Made by a program: the position numbers and the translations under genes. Positions 35,898-45,305 of a stretch of DNA of 64,000 nt are shown here, piece after piece; within the stretch, counting starts at the first letter, position 1, and each line of letters opens with the position of its first letter. Source of the DNA: Desulfotignum sp. GTDB taxonomy: Bacteria > Desulfobacterota > Desulfobacteria > Desulfobacterales > Desulfobacteraceae. The notes under the pieces were generated by a model. That model did not search any database and was not told the origin of the DNA. It was given only the letters and a program-made list of their open reading frames with translations. Location: positions 1 to 64,000 of the forward strand of contig JAABSO010000011.1 in NCBI GenBank assembly GCA_011390335.1. Reading direction: 5' to 3'.

Positions 35898-36667
35898 GCT
35901 TTTTTGTTTATCTTTTCCATGGGTTTGCGCAGCCTGGTGGATATGAAGCTGGACAGTTTTTCATAAATGATCACCGGGTTGTTGTTGTTGATAATGGAAA
36001 TGGCACCTTCCCGCATGATTTCCAGGTTGATGATTTCAATGACGGTTCTGGACCGGAGCTTGCCTGCAATGGGTAAAAAAAACAGGGTGGACAGCAAAGA
36101 CCCGTAAAAGGTGGTCAACAGGGCGGTTGCCATGGCAGGTCCGATATTGGAAGGGTCCTGGAGCCGGCTCAACATCTGGACCAGGCCGATGAGGGTTCCC
36201 AGCATCCCGAAGGCGGGAGCATATATGCCCATTTTGCGGAACACATCCTGGACGATGAAATGGCGCATCTGCAAAGACTGGATCTCCGTTGTCAACGCCG
36301 CCCGTATAATATCTTCAGACGAGCCATCCGCCAGCAGGCCGCAGGCTTTTTTCAAAAAAGCGGAACTGGTATTGATTTTGCCCAGATGCATCAGTCCCTG
36401 GCGGCGGCTGATATGGCTGAGCTGAATCATGGTGGCCACGGCATCATTGGGGTCTTCCTTGCCCTTGGAAAACACGAAATAGGCTGCCTTGAATGCGGCA
36501 ACCACATCCCTGAACTGAAAGGTGATGAGCGTGGTGGCAACGGTGCCGCCGAAAACGATCATCAGTCCCGGGATGTTGACAAAATTGTGCAGTTCTCCCC
36601 CGAGAAAAATGGCTGAAATGATCAGAGAAAAACCTGAAACTATACCGATGAATGAGGCGATGTCCAT
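35894..36667 (-). CDS. motA: Flagellar motor stator protein MotA/PomA
   Basis: About 257 residues with four transmembrane segments: MDIASFIGIVSGFSLII, NIPGLMIVFGGTVATTLI, YAPAFGMLGTLIGLVQML and MATALLTTFYGSLLSTLFFLP, the usual PomA/MotA arrangement, with the large cytoplasmic loop (about 60-140) that contacts FliG. The frame is open to 36709 but the ATG at 36667 gives the family-typical N-terminus and has a gga 6 bases upstream. First gene of motA-motB-pilZ-dinB. Confidence 0.92.
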   Translation of the reverse strand: MDIASFIGIVSGFSLIISAIFLGGELHNFVNIPGLMIVFGGTVATTLITFQFRDVVAAFKAAYFVFSKGKEDPNDAVATMIQLSHISRRQGLMHLGKINTSSAFLKKACGLLADGSSEDIIRAALTTEIQSLQMRHFIVQDVFRKMGIYAPAFGMLGTLIGLVQMLSRLQDPSNIGPAMATALLTTFYGSLLSTLFFLPIAGKLRSRTVIEIINLEIMREGAISIINNNNPVIIYEKLSSFISTRLRKPMEKINKKA

Positions 36668-36869
36668 AAAACGTCCGGTTCCTTGGTTTTGCGGGTCAGG
36701 TGCACCCAAAATATGTTTTCATAAAATAGGACGGCAAGCCCCCATGTGTCAAGACAAAGCTCATGTGGGAATATCCAGACCCAAAAAGAATTATTGTAAC
36801 AAGGGATTGGAATCTGATATGATTTGATTTTATGGTAAATCTGGCAATACATATAAAAGTAAAAAACTT

Positions 36870-38813
36870 ATGAACTGCGCATCTCGGTCATGGAATACCG
36901 GAAGAACCATGCTGTGCCATAATATTTTGGGCATCATGGTGCTGTGTGTGGTGATACTGATCACCTGCCCTGGATGCAGTGATTCACAGGATACAAAAAC
37001 CGGGGCGGAAGAAAATTTTCGCAAATCTGATAAAATAACTGTTCATGCACCTTTTCCGGCGGAGCGCACATTTGAGGTGCTGCCGGAGAATATCCAGTGG
37101 GAGACCAACACCACAGACCCTGTGTTTTCATCACCTGAAGCTGAAAAAGGCGGACTTTTCCGGGCTGCCCTGTCCAGTTTTCCCATGACTTTCCGGGTGG
37201 TGGGGCCTGATTCCAACGGCAGCTTCCGGTCCGCCATACTGGACAACCAGCTGTCGTTGATCAATATCCACCCCAATACAAAAAAAATCATTCCGGAACT
37301 GGCCACCCACTGGGCATTTGACCCGGATAAAAAAACCATGTATTTCAAACTGGATCCAGATGCCAGATGGTCTGACGGCCGGCCGGTGACAGGCTGGGAT
37401 TTTGCCTATACCCTGACATTCATGCGGTCTGAACATATCATTGCCCCCTGGTACAATGACTATTATTCCCGGGAAATTGAAAAGGTGATGGTATATGATG
37501 ATTACACCATCGGGGTGAAAAGCACCAAGGCCGTGCCGGACCTTCACCTCAAACTTGGTATCAGCCCGATTCCGGCGCATTTTTTTCATCCTTTGCAAAA
37601 AGATTTCACTTCTGAATATAACTGGGCTGTGGTACCCAATACCGGGGCATACCAGATTTCAGAATTCAAAAAAGGCCGGTATGTGCGGTTTGCCCGCAAA
37701 CACAACTGGTGGGCAAAAGACAGGCATTATTTTAAAAACCGGTTCAATGTGGATACTGTTCAGTATTCGGTGATCCGGGATTTCAACCTCCAGTGGGAGT
37801 ATTTTAAAAAAGGACGGCTGGAAACCTTCGGGTTAGTCCAGCCCAAATACTGGTATGACAAATCCAGAACCCGGGTAGTTGAAAACGGGTATGTCCACAG
37901 AATCTGGTTTTTCAATGACATGCCCCGCTCCAGCTTAGGCATGTGGCTGAACCAGGACAAAAAGATTTTTTCCGAAAAGTACATGCGGCTTGCCTTTGCC
38001 CATGCCATGAACATTGAAAAGGTCATTGAAAAGGTACTCCGGGGAGATTATTTCCGGCTGGCCCAGCCGTTTTTCGGGTATGGAGAATATACGGATTACA
38101 CCATTTCCCCCAGACAATATGATATCAAAAAGGTTGAATCTTTGATGACGGACCAGGGATGGAAACGGGGGGATGACGGCATCTGGGAGAAGGAGGGGCG
38201 CAGGTTTTCGGTTACGGTCACCTATGGATATGCAGACCATATGCCCAGACTGGCAGTGCTCAAGGAAGAGGCCCGCAGGGCCGGCATCGAACTGAGCCTG
38301 GAGCAGCTGGACCCCTCTGCCATGTTTAAAAAATTTTTAGAAAAACAGCATGATGTGGCCTGGATGGGATGGAGCACCAGCCTGCGGCCCTCTTTCTGGC
38401 AGGGGTGGCACTCGGACAACGCCCACAAGCCCCAGACCAATAATATCACCAATACCGATGATCCAAAGCTGGACGCACTCATAGACCGGTACAGGGAAAG
38501 TCTGGATGAACAGGAACGGGTCAGCCTGTCACATGCCATCCAGAACAAAATTCATGATATCTGCGCCTTTGTGCCCACTTTTATGGTGCCCTATGTGCGC
38601 ATTGCATACTGGCGGTGGCTCCGGCTGCCTGATTGGCACGGCACCAGAATGTCTCAAGATCTGTTTGATCCGTTTTCCGCCACTGTGGGGGGACTCTTCT
38701 GGCTGGATCAGGATGTTTTTCACCAGACACTTTCCGCCATGGAACAAGATACCCTGCTGCCTCCCGAAACCATCCGGGATACCCGGTTCAAAGTTGTGGG
38801 GGATGCGCCATGA
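36870..38813 (+). CDS. Peptide ABC transporter substrate-binding lipoprotein (SBP family 5)
   Basis: 647 residues. An N-terminal signal with a lipobox-like LITCPGC near residue 35 indicates a lipoprotein in the periplasm. The mature part matches DppA/OppA-type binding proteins: DPVFSSPEAEKGGLFRAAL, HWAFDPDKKTMYFKLDPDARWSDG, the NTGAYQISEFKKGRYVRFARK block, MNIEKVIEKVLRGDY and the C-terminal DWHGTRMSQDLFDPFSATVGG. It is of the large YejA-like type (microcin C/oligopeptide). A second ATG at 36909 would shorten the N-terminus and leave it without positive charge, so the first is kept. Overlaps the ATPase gene by 4 bases. Confidence 0.88.
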   Translation: MNCASRSWNTGRTMLCHNILGIMVLCVVILITCPGCSDSQDTKTGAEENFRKSDKITVHAPFPAERTFEVLPENIQWETNTTDPVFSSPEAEKGGLFRAALSSFPMTFRVVGPDSNGSFRSAILDNQLSLINIHPNTKKIIPELATHWAFDPDKKTMYFKLDPDARWSDGRPVTGWDFAYTLTFMRSEHIIAPWYNDYYSREIEKVMVYDDYTIGVKSTKAVPDLHLKLGISPIPAHFFHPLQKDFTSEYNWAVVPNTGAYQISEFKKGRYVRFARKHNWWAKDRHYFKNRFNVDTVQYSVIRDFNLQWEYFKKGRLETFGLVQPKYWYDKSRTRVVENGYVHRIWFFNDMPRSSLGMWLNQDKKIFSEKYMRLAFAHAMNIEKVIEKVLRGDYFRLAQPFFGYGEYTDYTISPRQYDIKKVESLMTDQGWKRGDDGIWEKEGRRFSVTVTYGYADHMPRLAVLKEEARRAGIELSLEQLDPSAMFKKFLEKQHDVAWMGWSTSLRPSFWQGWHSDNAHKPQTNNITNTDDPKLDALIDRYRESLDEQERVSLSHAIQNKIHDICAFVPTFMVPYVRIAYWRWLRLPDWHGTRMSQDLFDPFSATVGGLFWLDQDVFHQTLSAMEQDTLLPPETIRDTRFKVVGDAP

Positions 38814-39799
38814 AAACTTCTGCGCTTTTGACAATAACGGATCTGAAGGTGGCATTTGATACGGAACAGGGACGGATTCATGCGGTTGACGGTGTTGGAT
38901 TTTCCCTGGAAAAGGGCGGTATACTGGGTATTGCCGGAGAATCCGGCTGCGGCAAAAGCGTGACTGCCCTGAGCATTATCCGGCTGCTGCCCAAACCAAT
39001 GTCATCCATTGTCGCAGGAAAAATTCTGTTTGAAGGCCAGGACCTGCTGGCAATACCCATCCGGCAGATGCAAAAAATCAGGGGCAGAAAAATCGCCATG
39101 ATATTCCAGGAACCCATGACCGCATTGAATCCGGTGCACAGTGTGGGCCGGCAGATGACAGAGGTGTTTGCCCTGCATTTTCCTGGCATGACAGTATCTT
39201 CCATGCATGCAGGGGCGGTGAAAATGCTGGACCGGGTGGGTATCCCGGATCCCGGTCAGGTGTTTAAAAAATATCCCCACCAGCTTTCCGGCGGTATCCG
39301 CCAGCGGGTGATGATCGCCATGGCCTTAAGCTGTGAGCCGGATATCCTTATTGCTGATGAGCCCACCACTGCCCTGGATGTGACTATCCAGGCCCAGATA
39401 CTGGAATTGATCAAAGATCTCAGGGAAAAATCAGGGATGTCCATCATTCTGATCACCCATGATCTGGGGGTGATTGCGGAAAACTGTGACCATGTGGTGG
39501 TCATGTATGCCGGCCGCATTGCTGAAACAGCGGATGTCAGATCCCTTTTCAGCCATCCTTTGCATCCATACACCAAGGGGCTGCTCACCTCTATTCCATC
39601 CCGTGCGAAAACAGCGAAAGCACTTCTGCCCACCATTGAAGGCAGTGTTCCCTCCCTGTCTGATATGCCGGACGGGTGCCGTTTTGCCGGCCGCTGTCCT
39701 TTGGCAGAAGATTTCTGCAGGCAGGTACTTCCTTTGGAAAAGCCTGTGGGGAAGGGCCGTACAGCAGCCTGCCATCTTGTTCCTGAAGTATCCGTATAA
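38810..39799 (+). CDS. Peptide ABC transporter ATP-binding protein (DppD/OppD-like)
   Basis: 329 residues: Walker A GESGCGKSVTAL, Q-loop FQEPMTALNP, signature LSGGIRQRVMIA, Walker B DILIADEPTTALD, H-loop LITHDLG, and the oligopeptide-transporter C-terminal Fe-S-like cysteine motif (GCRFAGRCPLAEDFC...C). It would energise import with the binding protein encoded immediately upstream (ATGA overlap). No DppB/DppC permease gene follows; instead a cold-shock gene and a palindromic repeat come before the second ATPase. Confidence 0.92.
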   Translation: MKTSALLTITDLKVAFDTEQGRIHAVDGVGFSLEKGGILGIAGESGCGKSVTALSIIRLLPKPMSSIVAGKILFEGQDLLAIPIRQMQKIRGRKIAMIFQEPMTALNPVHSVGRQMTEVFALHFPGMTVSSMHAGAVKMLDRVGIPDPGQVFKKYPHQLSGGIRQRVMIAMALSCEPDILIADEPTTALDVTIQAQILELIKDLREKSGMSIILITHDLGVIAENCDHVVVMYAGRIAETADVRSLFSHPLHPYTKGLLTSIPSRAKTAKALLPTIEGSVPSLSDMPDGCRFAGRCPLAEDFCRQVLPLEKPVGKGRTAACHLVPEVSV

Positions 39800-39978
39800 A
39801 AATCATGCCAGGGCAAAAAAAACCTTGATTTTTGAAAAAATCCGAATAATATACATCCAAAGCCTGAATGGTAAAGGCTTTGCAGTTTCGTTCTAAAGGC
39901 AAGACCCGTTTATTCCAGTGGCGCGACCTTCAGTGTGAAACTACCCAAATTTTTACCTAAAGCAAGGAGAAAGTTGCA

Positions 39979-40179
39979 ATGGCAAATGGGATTGTAAAAT
40001 GGTTCAACGATGCAAAAGGGTTTGGATTCATCGAACAGGAGGACGGGCCTGACGTATTTGTGCATCATACCGGCATTAGTTCTACCGGTTTCAGATCCCT
40101 GAACGAGGGTGACCGGGTTACCTTTGACGTGGAAGACGGTCAAAAAGGACCTGCAGCAGTCAATGTAGTCGTTCAGTAA
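39979..40179 (+). CDS. cspA: Cold-shock protein CspA family
   Basis: 66 residues, a complete single cold-shock domain: [20 protein letters not shown] with RNP1 (KGFGFIE) and [10 protein letters not shown] (RNP2). Binds single-stranded RNA/DNA and melts structure. aaggag is 9 bases before the ATG. A 179-base leader separates it from the ATPase gene; it contains a caaagcc/ggctttg hairpin (39859-39883), possibly a terminator or part of a cold-shock leader. It stands between two halves of a peptide-transport gene set. Confidence 0.95.
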   Translation: MANGIVKWFNDAKGFGFIEQEDGPDVFVHHTGISSTGFRSLNEGDRVTFDVEDGQKGPAAVNVVVQ

Positions 40180-40203
40180 ATTTCACTTTAACCTCGCAAG
40201 TGA

Positions 40204-40293
40204 GGGGTCAGGCTTGTGTTAATGGCGTTATCTGTGCCGTCATGGGATCACAAAGGCTGTGGTAGATAACGCCAATAACACAAGCCTGACCCC
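40204..40293. repeat. 90-bp palindromic repeat (REP/MITE-like), copy 1
   Basis: Two 30-base arms (40204-40233 and 40264-40293) are perfect inverted repeats except for one base; they begin ggggtcaggcttgtgtta. The 30-base centre gtgccgtcatgggatcacaa... is nearly identical to that of a second copy at 50926-51010. Sequences opening with ggggtcaggctt are familiar from REP elements mobilised by IS200-like (RAYT) transposases; that link is inference. Confidence 0.8.
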
Positions 40294-40332
40294 ATTTTTC
40301 ATAGACGAAAACTTGATCACCGAGGTTAAAGG

Positions 40333-40377
40333 GGTTCTGCGCAGTCTGCGATTGTGCAGAACCTTTTTGTCTTTTGT
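40333..40377 (+). terminator. Intrinsic terminator after cspA
   Basis: ggttctgcgca (40333-40343) pairs with tgtgcagaacc (40353-40363), one wobble, and is followed by tttttgtctttt. It lies downstream of the palindromic repeat and would stop transcription of cspA before the second ATPase gene. Confidence 0.8.
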
Positions 40378-40520
40378 TTCAAAATATTCATGGATCATCT
40401 GAAAATTCATCACCTGCCTGTTTTTTTTATGTGCCGGGCGTGCCGATAATTTCAATGTTTTGTTTGCACAAAGGATATGGTATATAACGGCCTGGTCTGC
40501 AACTTTGCTGGGGATAAATC

Positions 40521-41483
40521 ATGCCGATTCTGGAAGTGAGCCGGCTTAAAAAATATTTTCCGGTCCTGGGCGGGGTATTTCTGAAGCGCACAGGATGGGT
40601 ATATGCGGTGGATGATGTTTCCTTTTCCGTGAAAAAAGGGGAGACCTTCGGCCTTGTGGGGGAATCCGGCTGCGGAAAGACCACTCTGGGACGCTGCATC
40701 ATGGGGTTGTATGACATGACAGGCGGATCAGTAAGGGTCCAGGGCAGATCCATATCAAAACTGACATCAGGCCAGAAAAAAACGTTGTCCTCCCATCTGC
40801 AGATGATATTCCAGGACCCTTACGAATCTTTGGATTCCAGACAGACTGTCCGGCAGATCCTGGAAGAAAAATACAGGATTCACCGCAAAACCCATGGGGA
40901 TCTGTCCATGGAAATCCGGCAGCTGCTGGAAAATGTCGGACTTTCACAGGACAGTCTTTCCAGATATCCCCATGAGTTTTCAGGGGGGCAGCGCCAGCGC
41001 ATCGGCATTGCCCGGGCCGTGAGCATGCACCCTGAAATCATCATCTGTGATGAACCGGTATCTGCGCTGGATGTATCTGTGCAGTCAAAAATATTGAATC
41101 TGCTGCTGGAACTGCAGAAAACTATGGGACTTACCTATGTATTCATCTCCCATGATCTGTCTGTGGTGCGGCACATGTCTGACAGGATCGGTGTGATGTA
41201 CCTGGGCAGGATCGTGGAAATGGCAGATGCCCATATCATCAGTGACCATGCCCGCCACCCCTATACCAAGGCTTTGCTTTCCGCGGTTCCCCTGCCTGAT
41301 CCGGATGCCGGAAAACAGCGCATTATTTTGACAGGTGAAGTGCCGTCTGTGGAAAATCCACCCCCTGGATGTCACTTTCATACCCGGTGCCCCCATGCGG
41401 ACACCATCTGCCAAAAGTCTGAGCCGGCGCTTCTGCCCACTGAAAAAGATCCCGGCCATGTGCGTGCCTGCCATTTTTTCTGA
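40521..41483 (+). CDS. Peptide ABC transporter ATP-binding protein (DppF/OppF-like)
   Basis: 320 residues: Walker A GESGCGKTTLGRCI, Q-loop FQDPYESLDSR, signature FSGGQRQRIGIARA, Walker B EIIICDEPVSALDVS, H-loop FISHDLSVVRH, and the C-terminal cysteine cluster (GCHFHTRCPHADTIC). The second ATPase of the importer, but separated from its partners by cspA, a repeat and a terminator, so it must have its own promoter (around 40440-40515). No permease gene lies downstream either. Confidence 0.92.
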   Translation: MPILEVSRLKKYFPVLGGVFLKRTGWVYAVDDVSFSVKKGETFGLVGESGCGKTTLGRCIMGLYDMTGGSVRVQGRSISKLTSGQKKTLSSHLQMIFQDPYESLDSRQTVRQILEEKYRIHRKTHGDLSMEIRQLLENVGLSQDSLSRYPHEFSGGQRQRIGIARAVSMHPEIIICDEPVSALDVSVQSKILNLLLELQKTMGLTYVFISHDLSVVRHMSDRIGVMYLGRIVEMADAHIISDHARHPYTKALLSAVPLPDPDAGKQRIILTGEVPSVENPPPGCHFHTRCPHADTICQKSEPALLPTEKDPGHVRACHFF

Positions 41484-41569
41484 ACCCCTTGCGCAATCGG
41501 TTCTGCAATGATACAGTTTTGGATTCATTTACAGGCAGCCGACAATCGTGAACCAGACAATAATAAAGG

Positions 41570-42277
41570 ATGCAGATGCCGGGGCATTGGGTAAAGTGGG
41601 TATTGTTTTTTTTGACAGGGTTGCTGGGGATGGGGTGTGACCCTGCCCCCAAAACAACTGGGCCTGAATATATCATCAGGGCAGGGCCGGTGCTTGTGAC
41701 CAGGACCCAGTTTCTGGAAGAACTGGATCTGAAGCTGTCAGCCTATCCCTATGATATCAAAAATTCCCCGGATCAGTATAATGAAGTGGTGGTGGACCTT
41801 GTGGCCACCCTGTCTGAAGAAACCCTGCTGCTGGCTTCTGCTGTACAAAAAGGGATCACGGTGACCCGGCAGGAGCTGGATGCTGCAAAACAGGATGTAA
41901 AAGCATCCTACCCTGGCGACAGCTTTGAACAGATGCTGCTGGAAAATGCCGTTTCTCCGGTGGTGTGGGAACTAAAATTACAAAAATCTTTGCAGATTGA
42001 AAAACTTGTCCAGCAGGAACTGGTGGATAAAGTTGAGATCACTGCTGATGATGTAAAAGCTTTTTTTGAAAAACATACAGCCGATGCATCAGCCTTGCCG
42101 GGAAAAACAGGATTTGCCGATGAAACCGAACTGGTGGCACAGCTGCGCCGGGAAAAAAGTGAGATGCTTTACCAGGAATGGATACAATCTTTAAAGCAGG
42201 ATATTTTTGTGGATATCAACAAACCGCGGATTACAAGATTGTTAATCGGCAATGAGAAAAAAAGGAACCTTCAATAA
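41570..42277 (+). CDS. SurA N-terminal-like lipoprotein
   Basis: 235 residues. Signal with lipobox (FLTGLLGMGC) suggests a lipoprotein. The mature part is helical and resembles the SurA/parvulin chaperone N-domain (VTRTQFLEELDLKLSAYPY, VVVDLVATLSEETLLLASAVQKGITVTRQELDAAKQ), but no PPIase domain is present. Placed directly before a full SurA-like gene; the pair probably cooperates in outer-membrane protein folding. Confidence 0.7.
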   Translation: MQMPGHWVKWVLFFLTGLLGMGCDPAPKTTGPEYIIRAGPVLVTRTQFLEELDLKLSAYPYDIKNSPDQYNEVVVDLVATLSEETLLLASAVQKGITVTRQELDAAKQDVKASYPGDSFEQMLLENAVSPVVWELKLQKSLQIEKLVQQELVDKVEITADDVKAFFEKHTADASALPGKTGFADETELVAQLRREKSEMLYQEWIQSLKQDIFVDINKPRITRLLIGNEKKRNLQ

Positions 42278-42303
42278 AGGAATCCCCAATAAAGGAACTC
42301 TCA

Positions 42304-43245
42304 ATGATGAAAAAGATGCTTGTGGTGCCGGCGGTTGTCTGTCTTTTTGTGACCTCTTCTTTTTTGTTTGCAAAAGAAGAGGTCATTGACCGGATCGTTG
42401 CCGTAGTCAATAATGATATTATCACTCTGTCAGAGCTCAACGACGCCACCCGGCCATATAAGGAACGGATTGCTGCATCGAATCAATCCGAGGCTGATAA
42501 AAAGGAGATGATCCGGTCTCTTGAACGCGATATCCTGGATCAAATGGTCGACCGCACCCTGACCAGACAGGAGGCTGCCAAACATAACATAATAGTTTCT
42601 GATGCTGATATCCAGTCAGCCATTGAAAATTTCAAAAAACAGAACAATCTGGATCAAAAAGGACTGGAAAAAGGCCTGGAAGCGCAAGGCATCACTTTTG
42701 CGGAATACCGGGACCGCATCAGAGAAGATATTATGCAGTCCATGCTGATCAACCGGGCGGTCCGGTCTAAAGTGATTATCACCCAGGCAGATATTGCAGC
42801 CTATTATGAAAATCATGCAGATGCATTTCAAGGGGAAAAAAAATACAAACTGCGCAATATTCTCATGGATACTAAGCAGGGTATCCAGGAGGTTGTATCC
42901 AGGCTTGAAAAAGGGTTGTCCTTCCAGGAAGCTGCCCGGCAGTATTCCATGGCCTCAAATGCAGATGAAGACGGGGATCTGGGGGTCTTTGATATGGATA
43001 ATTTCAATGAAGCCATCAGAGATGCGGTCCTGCCGTTGAAAGAAAAGCAATATTCCGACATAATTCAGGCAGGTCAGGGGTATCAGATCATCTATGTGGA
43101 AGACATCCTGGAGACCGGCGGTAAAACCCTGGACCAGGCAAAAGATGAGATCCAGGATATTCTGTACAGAGAGCAGGTGGAACAAAAATTTGCCGACTGG
43201 ATTGCATCCTTGAAAGAAAACGCCCACGTAAAAATAATGCTGTAA
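42304..43245 (+). CDS. surA: SurA-like periplasmic peptidyl-prolyl isomerase
   Basis: 313 residues. Signal peptide (MMKKMLVVPAVVCLFVTSSFLFAKEE), SurA N-domain (VIDRIVAVVNNDIITLSELN, a highly typical opening), then one parvulin domain (about 175-270: KYKLRNILMDTKQG, EAARQYSMASNADEDGDLGVFDMDNFNEAI). Periplasmic chaperone/foldase for outer-membrane proteins. The RBS region carries two tandem caataaaggaa units (42272-42297). Confidence 0.88.
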   Translation: MMKKMLVVPAVVCLFVTSSFLFAKEEVIDRIVAVVNNDIITLSELNDATRPYKERIAASNQSEADKKEMIRSLERDILDQMVDRTLTRQEAAKHNIIVSDADIQSAIENFKKQNNLDQKGLEKGLEAQGITFAEYRDRIREDIMQSMLINRAVRSKVIITQADIAAYYENHADAFQGEKKYKLRNILMDTKQGIQEVVSRLEKGLSFQEAARQYSMASNADEDGDLGVFDMDNFNEAIRDAVLPLKEKQYSDIIQAGQGYQIIYVEDILETGGKTLDQAKDEIQDILYREQVEQKFADWIASLKENAHVKIML

Positions 43246-43335
43246 ACCTAAGATGGCGCATGGAAGGCTGATAACAGATACCAGGCAAAATTTCACCTCT
43301 GGAAACAATATTGGAAACAACCATTGGAAATGACC

Positions 43336-44121
43336 ATGTCTGATTTCAGGACAGATGCTGTTTTATTGCGCAAGGTTGAATATGGGGACCATGACCTGAT
43401 CATCACCTTTATGACCCAGGACAGGGGAAAAACCACGGTAATGGCAAAAAATGCCAAAAAAAGTGTGAAACGGTTTTCCGGTGCTCTGGATCTGTTTTCC
43501 CTTAACCATATCCAGTGCACCTTTCCCAAAAAAAACAAAGATGCTCTGGTGACCCTGGCCCAGACAGATCTGGAAAACGGGTTTGCCAATATTCGGTATG
43601 ATATATTTAAAACCGCCTATGCCAGTTACTGGGTGGAAATGACCCATTTGTGGCTGGAAGAGGGCAGGGCCCAGCCCCGGCTGTATGACCTGCTGGTGTT
43701 TGCCCTTGACATGCTGAACCGGTCGGATATGCCTAAAGAGGTGCTGAGCCTGCTGTTTCAGATCCGGTTCATGAGCATTTCCGGGTTCACCCCCAATATG
43801 CACCGGTGTGAAGGCTGCAACACCCTTGTGGACAATATTCCCGTAAAAAACCTGCGGTTTGATTTTCAGGAAGGAAAAATTGTCTGCCCCAGATGCCGGG
43901 TCAACGGATCCGGATACGGCATGGATGTATCCAAGGGCACCTTGAAGCAGTTGTTCTGGATGAACAATACAGATATACAGCGCACCGACCGTATCCGGTT
44001 TTCCAGTCAGGCCATCCAGGAGGGCCAGGTGCTGCTGGAATCTTTCATTCCTTTTCACATAGGAAGGGAGTTTAAAAGTTTAACCTTTTTAAGGCGGTTG
44101 CGGCAGGAAAAATGGATATAA
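43336..44121 (+). CDS. recO: DNA repair protein RecO
   Basis: About 261 residues: OB-fold N-domain (DAVLLRKVEYGDHDLIITFMTQDRGKTTVMAKNAKKS), a helical middle and a C-terminal Cys4 zinc motif (CEGCNTL and CPRC). It helps load RecA at gaps with RecF/RecR. Three candidate starts (TTG 43324, ATG 43330, ATG 43336) follow three tandem ttggaaa units; the ATG at 43336 has gga 7 bases upstream. Overlaps the kinase gene by 10 bases. Confidence 0.9.
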   Translation: MSDFRTDAVLLRKVEYGDHDLIITFMTQDRGKTTVMAKNAKKSVKRFSGALDLFSLNHIQCTFPKKNKDALVTLAQTDLENGFANIRYDIFKTAYASYWVEMTHLWLEEGRAQPRLYDLLVFALDMLNRSDMPKEVLSLLFQIRFMSISGFTPNMHRCEGCNTLVDNIPVKNLRFDFQEGKIVCPRCRVNGSGYGMDVSKGTLKQLFWMNNTDIQRTDRIRFSSQAIQEGQVLLESFIPFHIGREFKSLTFLRRLRQEKWI

Positions 44122-45152
44122 GCAAGATTCTGGAAAAAAAACAGGTGCATTCCTCGGTTCCCTGCCGGCTGGATTTCGGCGGGACCCTCGATATTTCCAC
44201 CTTTTATCTGCCCCTGGCACATCTCAATCCTGCAGGGGTTAATATGGCCATTGATCTGCGGACATTTGTTACACTATCTCCCCATTCCCGGGGAAAAATT
44301 AAAATTTCATCCAAAGGGTTTGACTCGGCTGAGTTTGCACAGGGAGAAGCACCTTTTGACCATCCCATGGGGCTGATGTTTGCCTGTGCCCAGTATTTCA
44401 ATGCCCATGGCGTGCATATCCATATTGCATCCACTTCCCCGCCGAAAAGTGCTTTGGGCGGATCTTCTTCAGCAGCCGTGGCTGTTCTGGCAGCCTTTTA
44501 TGCGGCCATGGATAAAAAAACCGACCCTGCGCAACTGGCATGGCTGGCCCATTATATAGAATCCAGCGTGGCAGGGGTTCCCTGCGGGGTCCAGGACCAG
44601 GCAGCCGCCGCATTCGGCGGGGCCCATCTGTGGGAGTGGAAGATGGGGAAAAAAGGGCCTGTATTTGAACGGTTTCCTGTGTTTGCATCAGATGCAGAAA
44701 TCCGAAAGTTTGCCCCCCACATGCTGGTGGCCTATTGCGGTATTCCCCATGTGTCCAAAGATATCAACAGCCGGTGGGTACGGTCCTTTGTACAGGGAAA
44801 AACCAGATCAATTTTTGCACAGATAATCCACATCACCAGGCAGTTTTTCCAGGCCCTCCAGAATAAAGATTATCCCCTGGCTGCTGATCTCATGAACAAA
44901 GAAACCCGGTTGCGCCTTGCCATGACACCGGATGTCCTTGACAGAACCGGAAAATTTTTGTTTGAAAAGGCAGGACAGCACCAGTGCGGTGCCAGGTTTA
45001 CAGGGGCAGGCGGGGGCGGATGCCTATGGGCTGTGGGCAATGCAGATGACATATGCGCCCTGAAACAATCATGGCAGGACCTGCTGCAGTCAACCCCCAA
45101 TGCTGCTTTGCTGGATACACAGATTGATGTCCGGGGGATCATGATTGAATGA
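44112..45152 (+). CDS. GHMP-family sugar kinase
   Basis: 346 residues. GHMP features: N-terminal VPCRLDFGGTLDIS (motif 1), SPPKSALGGSSSAAVAVLAAFYAA (ATP-binding motif 2, GLGSSS-like) and C-terminal GARFTGAGGGGCLWAV (motif 3). Best resembles heptose-/galactose-type small-molecule kinases. The specific substrate is not evident. Starts inside the recO end (10-base overlap). Confidence 0.85.
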   Translation: MDISKILEKKQVHSSVPCRLDFGGTLDISTFYLPLAHLNPAGVNMAIDLRTFVTLSPHSRGKIKISSKGFDSAEFAQGEAPFDHPMGLMFACAQYFNAHGVHIHIASTSPPKSALGGSSSAAVAVLAAFYAAMDKKTDPAQLAWLAHYIESSVAGVPCGVQDQAAAAFGGAHLWEWKMGKKGPVFERFPVFASDAEIRKFAPHMLVAYCGIPHVSKDINSRWVRSFVQGKTRSIFAQIIHITRQFFQALQNKDYPLAADLMNKETRLRLAMTPDVLDRTGKFLFEKAGQHQCGARFTGAGGGGCLWAVGNADDICALKQSWQDLLQSTPNAALLDTQIDVRGIMIE

Positions 45153-45212
45153 TCCCCTGCAATACTGCAGGCCAGTAGTAATACAAATAAATTTTGAGAA
45201 TATTCATTACCC

Positions 45213-45305
45213 GATAACACCCTGCCCTGGCGGCGGGCACAACAAAGCATGGAAGTTGTTAGCTGTTAGCTGAGTACTGATGGCTGACGGCTTTCATATA
45301 AAAGA
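45213..45305. repeat. Composite intergenic repeat, copy 4
   Basis: ataacaccctgccctggcggcgggcacaac, then gttagctgttagctgagtactgatggc heptamer units and a final ctttcatataaaa, ending 18 bases before the next ATG. Same module order as copy 3, without the taaaac run. Confidence 0.72.
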
